64,000 nucleotides of DNA from Rhodosporidiobolus odoratus (lineage: Eukaryota; Basidiomycota; Microbotryomycetes; Sporidiobolales; Sporidiobolaceae), in the NCBI GenBank assembly GCA_034387635.1, contig JAOANU010000005.1, forward strand, positions 434,001 through 498,000, written 5' to 3'. Both the position numbers and the translations under genes were made by a program. The notes under the pieces were generated by a model. The model was not told the origin of the DNA and made no database searches. It worked only from the letters and a program-made list of their open reading frames with translations. Each line of letters begins with the position of its first letter. Positions within the stretch are counted from its first letter, which is position 1. This document shows, in pieces, positions 1-11,537 of the stretch.

Positions 1-193
1 ATTGAGAGGAGAGAAGTGAACGAAAAGCTGCTACTACGAGAAAACAGGTGAGATAGTGCTAGACGGAGACGAGGGAGGTAGGAGACAAGGAGGAGGACAG
101 GACGAAACGCGACGGGGCATTTGGCGGGAGAGAGAGGCGGAAAGAAAGAAAGGAATGCCCCGACGACCTTTTTACTGCAAGAGTCCCGGCCGT

Positions 194-3100
194 TTAAAAG
201 CCAAAGCCCCTCGAGCTAGCATCAAAGTCCTTCGCGGAGGCTCCGTACGCGCCCTGGGGCTGCTGACCTTGCTGCTGCTGCTGCTGAGTAGCACCCGAAG
301 CGCCGAACGCCTGCTGGCCGTATGCGTTGTACGCCGGCTGCTGCTGCTGAACCGGGTAGCCGGCACGAGCAGCAGATTGGGCGACGCCAACAGACGAGGC
401 AGCGCCACCCTGCTGCTGCTGCTGCTGCTGCTGCTGGGGACGACCGAAGGCTTGCTGGGTACCGGGGGCTGCGGGGGCTCCGTAGCCGTAGCCGGGGAAC
501 TGCTGGGCGAGGGCGCCGTAGTTGGGCGGGACTTGCTGGAAGGCGCCGTAGCTGACGAGTCGAAGGGAAAGAGAGCGATGCGGGAAGGAGGGAAGGAACA
601 GGGAAACAAGGCAAAGGAAGAGTGGGAGAAGAAGGAAAAATCAGCTCGGTGCAGGAGACAAAAGGAGTGAAGAAACCAAGACGTACCCGTAGTAGCCGTA
701 GGGGGAGGCGTAAGGGTTGTAACCCATAGCACCGTAGAACGCCTGAGCCTGTTGCTGCTGAGCGTTCTGCTGGCCCTGAGCCTGACCCTACGCAACGAAA
801 CCGAGGTCAGTGCCTTACAAAAAGGCCGAGCACTTGACGCCAAGGAGGGGAGGGAATACAGGCGGAGGAAGAATGCGAGGAATGAAGTCGAAATTGATAA
901 GAATGGACGTAGAGCCATGACGCACCTGCTGACCCTGCTGACCCTCCTCCGGCCTACCCTGCTGCTGCTGCGGCAACGGGCTCGGAGCCTGGTACCCACT
1001 TCCCGGCGCCGCGAGTTGAGCGTACGAGTCGTAGAATCCACCAGCCTGACCAGCGGCACGGAACGCATCATTCTGCGCCTGCTGAACGCCGTGGCCGAAC
1101 GCACCGGCTCCGTACAGGGACGAGTAGTCGGTGTTACCGCCGGCGGAGCCGAAGGGAGCGCCAGGAGCCTATGGGAACAGATTAGAGCGTCAGCACTCTG
1201 CGGTTCGATGGAAAAAGGAAGAGACAGCGCACGATCGAGTTGAAAGCGGCGTAGGGGGACTGCTGAGCCTGCTGCGGCTGCTGCTGAGCAGCCGGAGCGG
1301 GAGAGTGGGACGCAGCAGCGGGGTGCTGGAAGTACGGGCTCGAGACGGCCTGGGCGGCAGGGGAAGGGTCTTGGGGCTTGAAGGGCTGGTAACCTTGGTC
1401 CTGAGCGGCGAGTTGCTGCGGGACGGCCTGCTCCTGCGGCTGCTGGTGCTGCGGTTGTCCGTAGGGGGAGGGCATGGCGGGGTAGCGGGAGAAGGCCGAG
1501 GATTGGTTCTGGAAGAGGTTGGGGGGCGCCTGAGAGAAGGCGGTTTGAACGCCCTGCTCCTGCTGCTGAGGGATAGCGGCTTGTTGAGGAGCCTGCGAAG
1601 GGGTCTCGACGACGGGGACGGGGGGCGCGGGCTGGGAGAAGCCAGGAGCCTCCTGCTGGAAAGCGGGCTTCTCGAGAGCAGGCGCGGCCTCCGGCTGCGA
1701 AGCCTCGGCGGAGCCGAAGGAGGGCTTCGAGCCGTCGAGAAGGTCGAGAGAGCCGAATTGAAGGCTCATGCGCTCGACACCAGCAGCATTGGGGAGGACA
1801 ACAGCCTCCTGCTGGGCACGCTTCGGGGGAAGACCCGGCGGGCCAGCCCCGAATTGGTTCTGCTGCTGAGTCGCTTGCGACGCAGGGGGAGAAGGAGCGG
1901 CCTCGGGGGTAACCTCGATCGGGCCGGCGGTGGCAACGTCGTTGGGAGGAAGGTGAGCCGCAACCTCGGACTTGAAGGCGGCATCCTGCTCAACCGGAGC
2001 CTTGGCGACGATCGAGTCGGCCCAGCCTTCGCCGACGGCGAGGGGAGCGGGGGAGGGAGCCGCAGGAGCGGCAGCAGCGGGAGTCGACGCCCACGGGTCG
2101 TAAGAAGCGGTCGTAGTGGGGACGGCGGGTTCGGCAGTAGGCTGCTCGGAGGGAGTAGGAAGGGAGATAGTAGGAGCAGAGGTAGCCTCCTCGAGGACGG
2201 GAGCGGTGGTCGGGGCAGAAACCGGCTCGGGGGCAACTTCGGGAGAAGGTTCGGCGGGGGAAGGGGAGGGGGATGCCGCAGGGACGGGGGCAGCGGCCGC
2301 TACTTCGGGTACAGGGGGTGCGGGGGCGGGAGCTGGCTTGGGAGGAGACGGGGGCCTGTGACCGTGTAAACACGTCAGCACCGGGGCACAATGAGATGGG
2401 AATGCGTCTTACCTGGCGATGTGTGCCCACGAGATCTTTGAGCCCGGAGCGATAGTGCGAGAGGCAGGCTTTGCGGGAGGAGTTTCGACGGGCGGGGGAA
2501 CGGCAGCACCGTTGACCTCCGCCTTTTGCTCCGACTCGACAGCCGGCGCTTCCGGAGTCTCTGCCGAGTCTTCCTGGCCAGTCGCACCTTCCGTACCTTC
2601 CGCAGAGGCTTCAGGAGTGTCGAATGCGTCCGCAACGGGCTTGCCCCACACACCGGTAGGGGTTGAAGCGGGAACGAAAGAGGCGGGGGTAACGCTGTTG
2701 GTGTTGACGTCGGCCGAAGGGGTAGCGCCGTTGGCGAGAGGGGCACGAGGAGTACCGTTGACACCCATCGCTCCGCCGCGACCACCACGTCCACCACGTC
2801 CTCCGCGTCCGCCACGAGCACCCTCTGTCGACGAGGAATTCTCACGTCAGTCATGCGCACGCCGGTAGATGCTGAAAGTAGAATGCGCACCGAAACCACC
2901 ACGACCCCTGGGAGCGAAAGCGCCGCGCGGGACCTGAGGAACAGGAGGAGCAGCAGCAGCCTTTGCGTCCTTCTTGTCCTTCTTGGTCTTGACCGCGCCC
3001 CACTGCTGAGCCAGACCTGCTCAATGACGAGTGCGTTTTTACAAGATTGCAACGGTAGGAGGGACAAGGCAAATGAGCGAGGTGGAGAGAGGCAAGTCAG

Positions 3101-3483
3101 TGTCATGCGACCAGATTGACCACCTCGAACAACGGGTGGAGGAGCGTACCTTCACTCATCCTAACAATAGTCACCTCGAGATCACCGTTGGCCTCTTGGA
3201 GAGCAAACAAGATGTCTTCATCGCTCCAATCGGGGAACATTTCCTTTGCGATGGAAGCCTTGTCGCCAAACTTGACCCGAAGCGCGCGCAGCTCGTCCGT
3301 TTCATCTAGAGGGGTTGATAGAGGATACATAATACGCTGGTGAGTATGGCATGCTGTCTAGAGGGAGAGAAGAAGAGTAGACTGACCGTCAAGGTCGACC
3401 GGGTTCGCTGGAGCATGCACGACGGCAGACAAGCCACCGCGACCGCGCCGAGGACGAGCACCACCACGAGCAGGAGTAGACAT
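194..3483 (-). CDS. DEF1: RNA polymerase II degradation factor, Def1-type (CUE domain plus Gln-rich tail)
   Basis: Spliced gene. The ATG at 3483 opens an Arg/Gly-rich start (MSTPARGGARPRRGRGG). The second exon (about 3330-3149) carries a CUE-type ubiquitin-binding fold with the FPDWSDEDILFALQEANGD core, the usual N-terminal position in Def1. Then follow an RGG-rich stretch (about 2770-2830), a long Pro/Ala/Glu-rich disordered region (about 2420-1260), and a Gln/Gly/Tyr-rich tail with a run of nine Gln, ending in ASSRGFGF and TAA at 194-196. In yeast, Def1 couples stalled RNA polymerase II to Elongin-Cullin ubiquitylation, and its Q-rich C-terminus keeps it cytoplasmic until it is processed. 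The order CUE, disordered, Q-rich is the basis for the name. Exact intron borders in the low-complexity part are less certain than the two ends. Confidence 0.85.
410..436. repeat. CTG/CAG trinucleotide microsatellite (9 units)
   Basis: Nine perfect CTG units on the + strand, read as CAG (Gln) in the DEF1 C-terminus. Further short CTG runs lie nearby at about 271-285 and 340-350. Length changes would stay in frame. Confidence 0.9.
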
Positions 3484-3780
3484 TCTGGGTATTAGAGAGA
3501 TAAGAAGAACAAAATGGACAGCAGTGAGGAAATGGCGGAACCACCAGATTCAGGGTGAGAGCTTCACTCCAAAAAAACCGAGACCTCACTTTCGTCTGTC
3601 CGCCGAGTCTGCTTGTACGCTCGCAGGACCGCATGAGTGTCTTTGTAAAGCGTGGGTGACCCCTCCCTGTCTGCTCGAGAGTTGCTAGTTTTTCTTAAAT
3701 TTCTAGGTCTGCCCTTTTCCGCGCGCGACAAGCGACATCGCATGGCAGCCACGTCCATTCCGACATAGTAGCGGCCTAAT

Positions 3781-6540
3781 CTACTCCTCATCACTCTCGT
3801 CATCCGCCTCATCCTCATCGTCGTCCTGAATCGCCTCCAAAAACGGCCTCGAAGCCGCCCACAACTTCTTGCCCTCCTCCCCTCCCGTCTGCCTCGCCTT
3901 GACACTCTTGTACCACCCAAACACAGCCTCATCACTGACCACATCCGTCTCATAGAAGCCCTTGAGAACTCGTAACCAAAATCTAACGTCGGCACTTCCT
4001 TCTTCAGCGACGAACCGTTGTGCGAGGAGTAGACAGTCGACCATGGCTTCTTCTTGATCTCCGGTTAAATTGGCGATGATGCCTGCCCATCGATCGAGTA
4101 CGGATGCGGCGTTTGTTGCGCCAGCACAACGCTCAAGGATGTAAGGCACCACCACACCTCGCACCTCTCCAAGCGCGACGTTGGAAGCCATTCGCAGGGT
4201 TTTGAGCTCAATGGCGGCGTTGTCAACTGTGTGGTTCTCTGCGAAAGAACGGTCGAGGGAGTGGAGACATTCGGTAACGAATTCCGACTGTTTGGACGAG
4301 GTCGAGACTTCGGGTTGGAGCATGTCAAGACCGGCGATGGCAGGCGGTTCGTCGTCGGACAGCTCGTCATCCGTGATCGAAGCGGCGGTAGAAAGTGAGG
4401 TGGAGGAGCCGCGGCGAGAGAAGCTGGACAGAGAGGAAGAGGAAGGCGAGATGTGCAGGTTGCTGAGATGTGTGCCTACAGGGGAGGGATCAGCTCAGAG
4501 TTTGAGGGAAGAGGAAGAGAAACAGCATACCGAGGCGGGTTATGCTCAAGTTACGCGGGTCTAAATCGTCTTCATCGTCCGAATCCTCTTCTTCTTCCTC
4601 GCCTTCTTCGCCAGGCCAGAAGAAGCCGTTCGTGCCCTCGCCGACTGTACATGGCCAGTTATCAGTCAGCATCGCCCTCTGAAATCTCCGGAAGCAGTAG
4701 GCTCACGAGTTGCCTCCCCTGCATCGACCTCTCCATCGAATTCTTCCAGCGAAACCCTGCTCCCAACAAGCTTCGCCCCCTCACCCACCACAACACCAGC
4801 GGCCACCAATGTTCCAGCCTCGATGACACTGCCAGGAGCGATCTCGGCGCCCTCACCGATCACACTGTCTTTGATCGTGCAGCCGGCCCCGATGATTGCG
4901 GCGGCGAAGATGTAAGAATTGGAGATGTGGCAGTTTGCACCGGTTTCGACGTTGGCTCCGAGAACGGTGTGAGTGATAAAGGTGTTGGGACCGATGATGG
5001 CTCCTGTACCGAGGAGAGAGGTCGAGGAGATCTTGCACGTCCTGCGGTACAACCACGACAGCGTTAGCGGAAACCTCAAGAAATGGCGCAACTCGAATGG
5101 AGGAACGCACCGAGCCAGATCAAGGTCCTTCCCGTAGTACACCCTCGCCCTCCTCTGCTCATACCTCGCACCGCCACTCGGCATGTTCTCGTCCGGCGCC
5201 AACGGGTAAGCTTTCCTCGCCAAAATTGCCTTACTGACCACATCATAACTCTTCGTGTTGCTGACCGCCGCAGCCCATGCTGGAGCGGCACGAGCAGATA
5301 ACGGCTCCGGGGACTCGCCAATGATGGTGCAGCAGATGGTTTTGCCAAGGAGATCAGAGGTGAGGAGGCCGTTGACGAAGTCGGGGTAGAAGCATTGGTA
5401 GTCGAAGTTTTCGGTGAAGAGGGGTGCGACCTGGTGACAAGGAAGCTATTAGCCAGTACTTGTATGTGCAGAGGTAGGGCAGGCGCGCACCTCGACACTG
5501 CAAATGACAGCGCCCACTGCCTCGAGGTCCGACCGAGTACGGATTTCCTTGCCTGTGGCGAGAGCTTCCCTTGGCACCTTGAACTGGCGCATCTTGGGGA
5601 ACGCGGCGCTCTCCTCGTAGTGATAGAGCTGCGCGTCGGAATCGAGAGTGTGCACGGCGAAGGTCGAGTGAGTCCTGCAGCGGGAAGAGGGAAAATAAGT
5701 CAGGCTAGTGGGCAAGAAGAGGAAGTAACGACGTACTTGGTCGCGATGGGCTTGACGATGCAGCTCATAGACAAGTTGGGGTCCGCTTTCCTCCGTTCGC
5801 CAAACTCCTCTACCTTCTGCTTCAAGTTGACGTTGCCCACGTATCCCGCCTGTACAACGAGGTAGTCCGCCGGGGAAAGGATGGAGAGCGAGTCGCACTC
5901 GCGCATGGCATCTCCAGGAGTGAGACCTTTGGTAGGGCGAACGATAATTTGGAGAAGCGTTTCAGGACCGTGGAAGGATTGAGTTCTACGAGAAAAGAAA
6001 AGGAAAAGTCAGTCGAAGCAATGCAAGTGGGAGAGACGGGCGGGCTTACGAGATCCAGCTGCGGACTTCCTCGACACCGTCTTTGATGAAGAGGATGGCT
6101 TGCTCGACACCAGAAGCCGCGAGAGACTCGAGAGTCCAGCCGAGAAGGGGGACATTGAGCAGAGGGAGCAGACACTGCGCAGCGGAACAAGCGTTAGCGC
6201 CCGCTCTTCGTTACTGAACCAGTACTCCGCTGCCTGTAGCGGTACTCTGATACCTCTGCAAGTCGTCGTCGTGCATAACGTCCATCGCTCGTCCTTGAGA
6301 CCAGGGTGGTTCATCTCGCCTTCTTCCTCTCGCGAGGCGGGCGTATCTGGACAGCGTATGGAAACTCACCCAAGGTCTCTGCTCGCCGCCTACTTCAGCC
6401 TCATCGAACTCTTCGTCGTCCGTTTTCGTCCTTCGAACCAAGGGACCCCATCGTTCCCCCTCTCCCCACGAATCGCACAGTACGACGGCCTGGAGAGCAT
6501 GTTGCTGATTCGTGTCTTCTTTCGACAGCCCTTTAGACAT
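3781..6540 (-). CDS. GCD6: Translation initiation factor eIF2B subunit epsilon (Gcd6)
   Basis: Catalytic subunit of the eIF2B guanine-nucleotide exchange factor, which recharges eIF2 with GTP in the cytosol. The ATG at 6540 starts MSKGLSKEDTN. Next comes the nucleotidyltransferase-like part (LQAVVLCDSW, then CLLPLLNVPLLGWTLESLAA in the next exon), then left-handed beta-helix hexapeptide repeats (SSTSLLGTGAIIGPNTFI to VIGEGAEIAPGSVIEAG, about 5040-4780), an acidic linker, and the C-terminal W2 (HEAT-like) domain in one exon from about 4330 to 3781. The W2 domain ends in the acidic/aromatic patch typical of the eIF2-beta binding site (LWAASRPFLEAIQDDDEDEADD). Domain order and length fit the family. 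The gene has about seven short introns and is head-to-head with the small gene at 6634, 93 bp away. Confidence 0.93.
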
Positions 6541-6633
6541 GGTTCAAGCGAGGTTCGTGCTGTCGAGGAAATGACTGAAGCAACTCTCTCATTCTTGTAA
6601 ATATCTTTGCACACCTGCAACCCGCTATAGACT
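6541..6633. promoter_or_regulatory. Compact bidirectional promoter between GCD6 and DMAC1-like gene
   Basis: Only 93 bp separate the two divergent start codons, so both 5' UTRs and both core promoters must sit here or overlap the flanking coding sequence. No TATA box is obvious. The element is inferred from geometry, not from a recognised motif. Confidence 0.6.
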
Positions 6634-7009
6634 ATGAGCAACCTCATTCCGAGCACCTTGTTAGGCCCTACTGCCAACCCTGCAGTCCCTCAATCAGCTG
6701 CCGTCTCTCCGTCTCCGCTCCCTCCTTCACTCTACACCGACTGCCAAACTTGCCGCATCACTGGGACCGTCACTTTCGCTGCCGTGGGGGCGTACGCAAT
6801 GACTGTAGGAAGAGCATCCGCCAAGACTCAGGTGGGAAAAGGTGCGGCGAGCTTGTTTGGACTGGGTAAGTCTCCCGTTTTCCGTCGTCGTCTTCCGTTG
6901 TTCGTAGATTGACACGGTGTACATCTTACTTGCAGGCTTCTTAGCGCTGGCGGCGGGAAGGTGGACGGCCTACACTCCTCCTCCGTCAAGCGAGGAGGCA
7001 GTGCATTGA
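6634..7009 (+). CDS. Small mitochondrial inner-membrane protein, DMAC1/Dmo2 (DUF4536) type
   Basis: Two exons: 6634-6865, then a GTAAGT..TTGCAG intron, then an exon from about 6937 to the TGA at 7007-7009, giving about 100 residues. It has the short signature of this family: DCQTCRITG (CxxC) followed by two hydrophobic helices, the first around FAAVGAYAMTVGRA and the second around FLALAAGRW. In humans, DMAC1 helps assemble the distal membrane arm of complex I; the exact role of fungal members is less settled. The N-terminal 30 residues are Pro/Ser-rich and not conserved in type. The gene shares its promoter with GCD6. Family assignment rests on the CxxC plus two-helix pattern and size. Confidence 0.7.
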
Positions 7010-7727
7010 GGCGGTAGAAGCTGTTCGTCGTCTGCGAGTCCCTTTCTCTTCCTCGACGCCTCCGCCCCCATAACTGACCTTACCTCTCGTACAGCAGCCC
7101 TCTTGCTTCGTTCTTCTTCTCGGGGGTTAAGAGAACTGCCAATTCCTAATCAGCTGCTATCATCAGTCGCCATTGCCAAGTTCTGGTCTCTCCGCGTCAA
7201 TGGCCGAGGGCGTTTTACACGGGCAAGCTACGACACAACGACGACGGGTCCAAGACTTGCCAGCAATCGGGCGATCCAACTCCGAGGCGACTATGGCGAG
7301 GTACACCGGGCTGAGTCGCTGGACAGCAGGCGGAAAAAGGAGACTGAAGGTGAAGCCAGGTTCGCGGACCAGGCAGGCGACCGCGGGCGCGAGGCGACTA
7401 TGCCACGAGACGCGATCTGTGGGGGCTCAGTCGACGGGGTAATTTGGGTGGATCCCTGCAATACAGCTTGAGGGAAAAGGAGAAAAACGGAAGAGGAAAA
7501 GCACACGCTGAGAGCACGCCAGATTGCGGCTCCTGGTGCGGTGGCTGTCATGGCTCTGCGTGGGATCTCGTGCTTCTCAACTGGCGCATAGCATTGGCTC
7601 AGCTGGAGGCCATACTTTCGCAAGTTGTCGGCTAGGCCGCTGCGCAGCCTCGGAACCTTGCTTCGACCTTTACACGCCTCGACTCTTCTCAGTCGGGCCA
7701 GCTACATTGTCATACCCTATACAACCG
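7010..7727. other. Intergenic, 5' region of the Zn2Cys6 factor
   Basis: About 720 bp between two genes on the + strand. It carries several short overlapping reading frames without family features. It probably holds the 3' UTR of the small membrane-protein gene and the promoter/5' UTR of the transcription factor; a pyrimidine-rich stretch lies at about 7655-7725. Confidence 0.6.
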
Positions 7728-10700
7728 ATGGCGAATCCACCCCACGCCCTGTCGTTCCCACCGCTTGCTTCTCTCGCCGCTGTTGCCGCTCATCCCGACT
7801 CACTTCCTAAATCTCTCGATCAACTCAGCTATGCATCTATGCATGACCCTAATCAACCCTTTGCAAGCATGAACGCCATGGCCTCAACTTCAGCCAATCC
7901 ATACAGTGGCATGACGGCAACTCCGTCCGCCGCGGCTCCTTCTCCCGATGGATCCGCCACCACCGCTAAGAAAGCCGCCGGGCAGAAGAGAAGGTCGTCG
8001 GTCGGTCCAGGAGGCGACGCAGATGGCGCAGACGGCGGTAGGGCGAAGAAGGTATGTCGCACTTTCCACTCTTTTCAGCGTCCGCTCGCGATACCTCCGC
8101 AGGTCGAGGCTGATAGCCTTTGAACGCGTACAGCCCAAAACTTCCCGAGCATGTGACATCTGCCGGCGAAAGAAGATCCGGTCCGCCTCTTTAATTCTCG
8201 CTCGAAGCCAGGAAAATCGGCAACTTACGGTCTGACTTTTCTATAGCTGCAATCCCATCCCGGATCGCGAGCCAATGCTCTGCACCTACTGCGACAAGCA
8301 CAAGCACGACTGTACCTGGTTCCTTCCCATTTCCGAAACTCGCTTCAAGAAGCAGCGGGAAAAGGAAGAAGCGGACAAGGCTACCGCTTCAGCCGCAGCC
8401 GCCGCCGTCAACCTTCCCACCACTGCAAGCTCGGCGACTCTTGCCCGACAAGCCGGCGGTCCCGTCAGCGAAGACTCTCCGCGCCTTACACACGCCCTCG
8501 CCCATCAACCCGCCGCCTCTTCTCCTGACTCGACGAACGCCTCGAATGCGCCTCGCAAAGAACCTCGCGTGATCGGCTACACTTCCATCTCGCACCTCAT
8601 GCATTCGACCTCGACTTTCCCGACAGAGCGTATGATCCCTGTCGACTTTCGATACTCGCAGCAGCTTTCGGTCGATGAAAAGGGAGATGGGTTCATCAGG
8701 GTTATTTCGGCTGGTGACGCGGAGGGGCCGGATGGAGCACAGGCAGCTATCCAGGGCATCGAGCATTCCGATGCAGAAAAACTGCTCAAGTATGTCTTGC
8801 TGTCCCACTCCCGCATTCCGTCCATCTGACGTTTTCGCCTTCAGCTACTTCTTTACAACCCATGCCGCCCACTTTCCCATAGTCTCAAAGGCCGACTTTG
8901 TCGGCTCTACTCGACCCTCTCCCTTGCTGTTCAACGCCCTCTGCGGGGTCTCCGCCCTCTCGCATCACGTCGCCCCCTCCATCCTCCGCACCATCAAATC
9001 GACCGTCCGCTCCGCCCTCCGCGCCGAAGACATGCTCGACAATTCCTCTCTCTCGCACATCCAAGCCCTCCTGATCTACGCCATGTCTATGGAAATGGAG
9101 AAAGGAACTGCCGCGAGTAAAACGTGGAATGTCTTGAGGTTGGCGATCAGTATGGCTCAGGATCTTGGGTTACATAGGAAGTTGGGCAGTGAGAAGAAGG
9201 AACAGAGTGAGGCACCGGACGATCATACTGAGTTGAGGAGGAGGATTTGGGGTGGCTGTTTGATCGCAGATCGGTGGATTGCAGCGATTGTGCGTTGTCC
9301 TTTTCCCGACACCTTGCCCTCTTTGTCTCCAAATCTTGGCTCACCTAACCTGCGGATCGATAGTACGGTCAACCGCAAAGTATCAACCTACGAGACTGCG
9401 ACACGATGCTTCCATCCGTGTTCGACATTCGCCCAAACCACGCATTCGACGAATCAAGCCGGCCATACCTGTTCAACAGCGCTCTCATCTCGCTCTCCAT
9501 ACTTCTGGGACGGGTGCTCGAAGCCATCTATTCCCCAAGTATGCGATTCCTCGTTCCTGAGCGAGTTGTCCGCTTGCATACTGACGGGTTCGCCCTCGCA
9601 GCCGGTATCATGCTCCTCTCGGAGAAGGACGCAAAGGGGTTGGTGGCAGACCTGGCAACGTGCGTGTTCCTTTCGTATGGTCTGTGCCCAGCAATTGCTA
9701 ACCCTGTGCTTCTTCGCTTCTATAGTTGGCAAGACGGACTGCCGGAAGAGCTGCGCTTCCAAGGTCCTGAGAAATCAACTTCAGAGCAGGGTGAGTTTAT
9801 CTCTCAGGCTGCTACATACTTAGTCCTGAGTCCTGAACCTTATTGGCGCTCCCTCCTACCCGCAGGCTTTTTGCACCTCCTGTACATCCCAGTCCGCTTC
9901 CTCATCACAAGGCCGTTCATGGTAGGCAGATCCCGAATTTGCGACTACCGCCTATCGCTGACCGATCTGTCGGCCTACAGCGCCTCTCCTTTGCTCTTCC
10001 GGAGCGCTTCGCAGGCGTTTCCGTCGGCACGCAGGAATGGTCGCACGTCGAAAGGGAGGCAAGGGAGGCGATTGAATGGGTTGACAAGAACGAGTCGTGC
10101 CTCGAAGGATGGTTTGTCGGCACCTACGCGTTCTTCATCTGCTCCCTTATTCAGTGCGTGTCAATCTTGTTCCCATTTACGGCACTGTGGTTGACGATGC
10201 TCGTGTCCGTAGGTATCATTCCCATATCAGGCGTCGCGATACAGCCTCACTCACTACGCTTTGTCTCGCTCGTGACTGCTTGAAGAGGCTCGTGGTTCCC
10301 GAAGGCGAGTGTCATGTCCGGGCGAAGATTGCCGAGGTCGTTCACCTGCTCTACCGTGCGTTCTTTCCCTAGCCTATTCTTCCGCGATACACACTGAACT
10401 CGAATTCTATACCAGACACCGCCGTCTCTGTCTCTCGCTGGGCACCCGAAGCCTCCATCGGTCTCTCGCCCGCATCATCCGGTACAACAGCCGTAACGAC
10501 TCTCAACCCAACCGCCGGCGTTCGACAACGTCAACAAGACTGGAACATGAAGTTTCAGCGTGACGGAGGGTACTTCGTCACTGACCGACCTGGATTACGC
10601 GATCCGACGGGATTGATTCGCTCGAGTGCTTCGCCGGCTTCTTCGGGTGGACCGAGTCCTCTTGCTCAGACTCCTATTTCGCCGTACTCGTCTAGTTTGA

Positions 10701-11383
10701 GGTCGACGCATGTGGAGGCGCCGGGTCCGTCGACTACTCAAGAAGAAAGCGCCAATGGGGACGGCGCCGTTGCGAGTCCGCAACTCCCGGTACCGCCACA
10801 ACCCGCGTCATTCCCTCTCGCTCCTCCTTCTCTTCCGACGCCCTCCCAACCGACCTCCTCGACAGCCTCAATCCCACCCACATCTTTCGATCAACCACCT
10901 CCTACTACCTTCTCCACCCCAAGTACCGCACCTCCAAACCCTCCCCTTCCTCCGAACCCTTCAACAGACCTGTCCTTCTCCTTTCCCCCCGACTCAACCC
11001 TCGAATCCCTCTCGTTTAATCCCGTGCTCAACCTAAACCCTCCTACCCCCAACTTGAACTCCAATTCTGGCATCACCGGCGGTAGTGCCAGTCCTTCCGG
11101 CTCTTCCTCCTTTTTTGGCGGAGGTGGAGGCGGAGGCGGGATTGGCGGACTAGGAATGGGCATGGGAATGGGAACGGGCATGGGCATGGGAATGGGATTA
11201 GGCGGAGACGCATCTTCGTTTGATCCCTTTGGCTTCTCAGGGGACGGCACCCCGGCTATGTTACCTGAATCTTTGTTTGATTGGGGGTCTTGGCAGTCTT
11301 TTGCTGAGTCTCTCGGTGGGGGAGCGGCGGGGCCGGGAATGGGAATGGGAATGGGCGGACAGGCGCCCGGGTCGAGTACGTGA
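7728..11383 (+). CDS. Zn2Cys6 binuclear cluster transcription factor with Fungal_trans domain
   Basis: The ATG at 7728 begins MANPPHALSFPPLAS. The zinc cluster is split over exons at about 8135-8325: CDICRRKKIRC, a ten-residue loop, then CTYCDKHKHDC, i.e. C-x2-C-x6-C-x10-C-x2-C-x6-C. The loop is longer than in Gal4-type clusters. A basic linker (ETRFKKQREKEE) and Ser/Ala-rich spacer follow. The Fungal_trans middle homology region runs from about 8840 to 10150 (NYFFTTHAAHFPIVSK, ALLIYAMSMEMEKG, AISMAQDLGLHRKLG, RRRIWGGCLIADRW). The last long exon (about 10400-11383) is Pro/Ser-rich, then has a Gly/Met run (GMGMGMGTG) and an acidic/aromatic patch (ESLFDWGSWQSF) that may activate transcription. 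Nuclear regulator; its target pathway cannot be read from the sequence, though it is divergent from nothing and convergent with the asparaginase gene. Confidence 0.88.
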
Positions 11384-11537
11384 GGGAAGACGGACGATGT
11401 GCTTCCTTGTTTTCCAACCGATGTATGCTGCTATTTAGACACTTTCGTACTTTGATTTACTTTCGTGTTGTTCACCACTACTGTAATGCCTGTTCCGTAG
11501 TTCACTTCATTCTCATATGTGGTTCGCCTGTCCGCGA

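Noticed and set aside
1131..2369. Long + strand frame (412 residues) opposite DEF1
   Set aside because: It is the reverse of the low-complexity Pro/Ala/Gln coding region; composition (Gly/Arg/Leu runs) fits a shadow, and the - strand has the CUE domain and clean splice sites.
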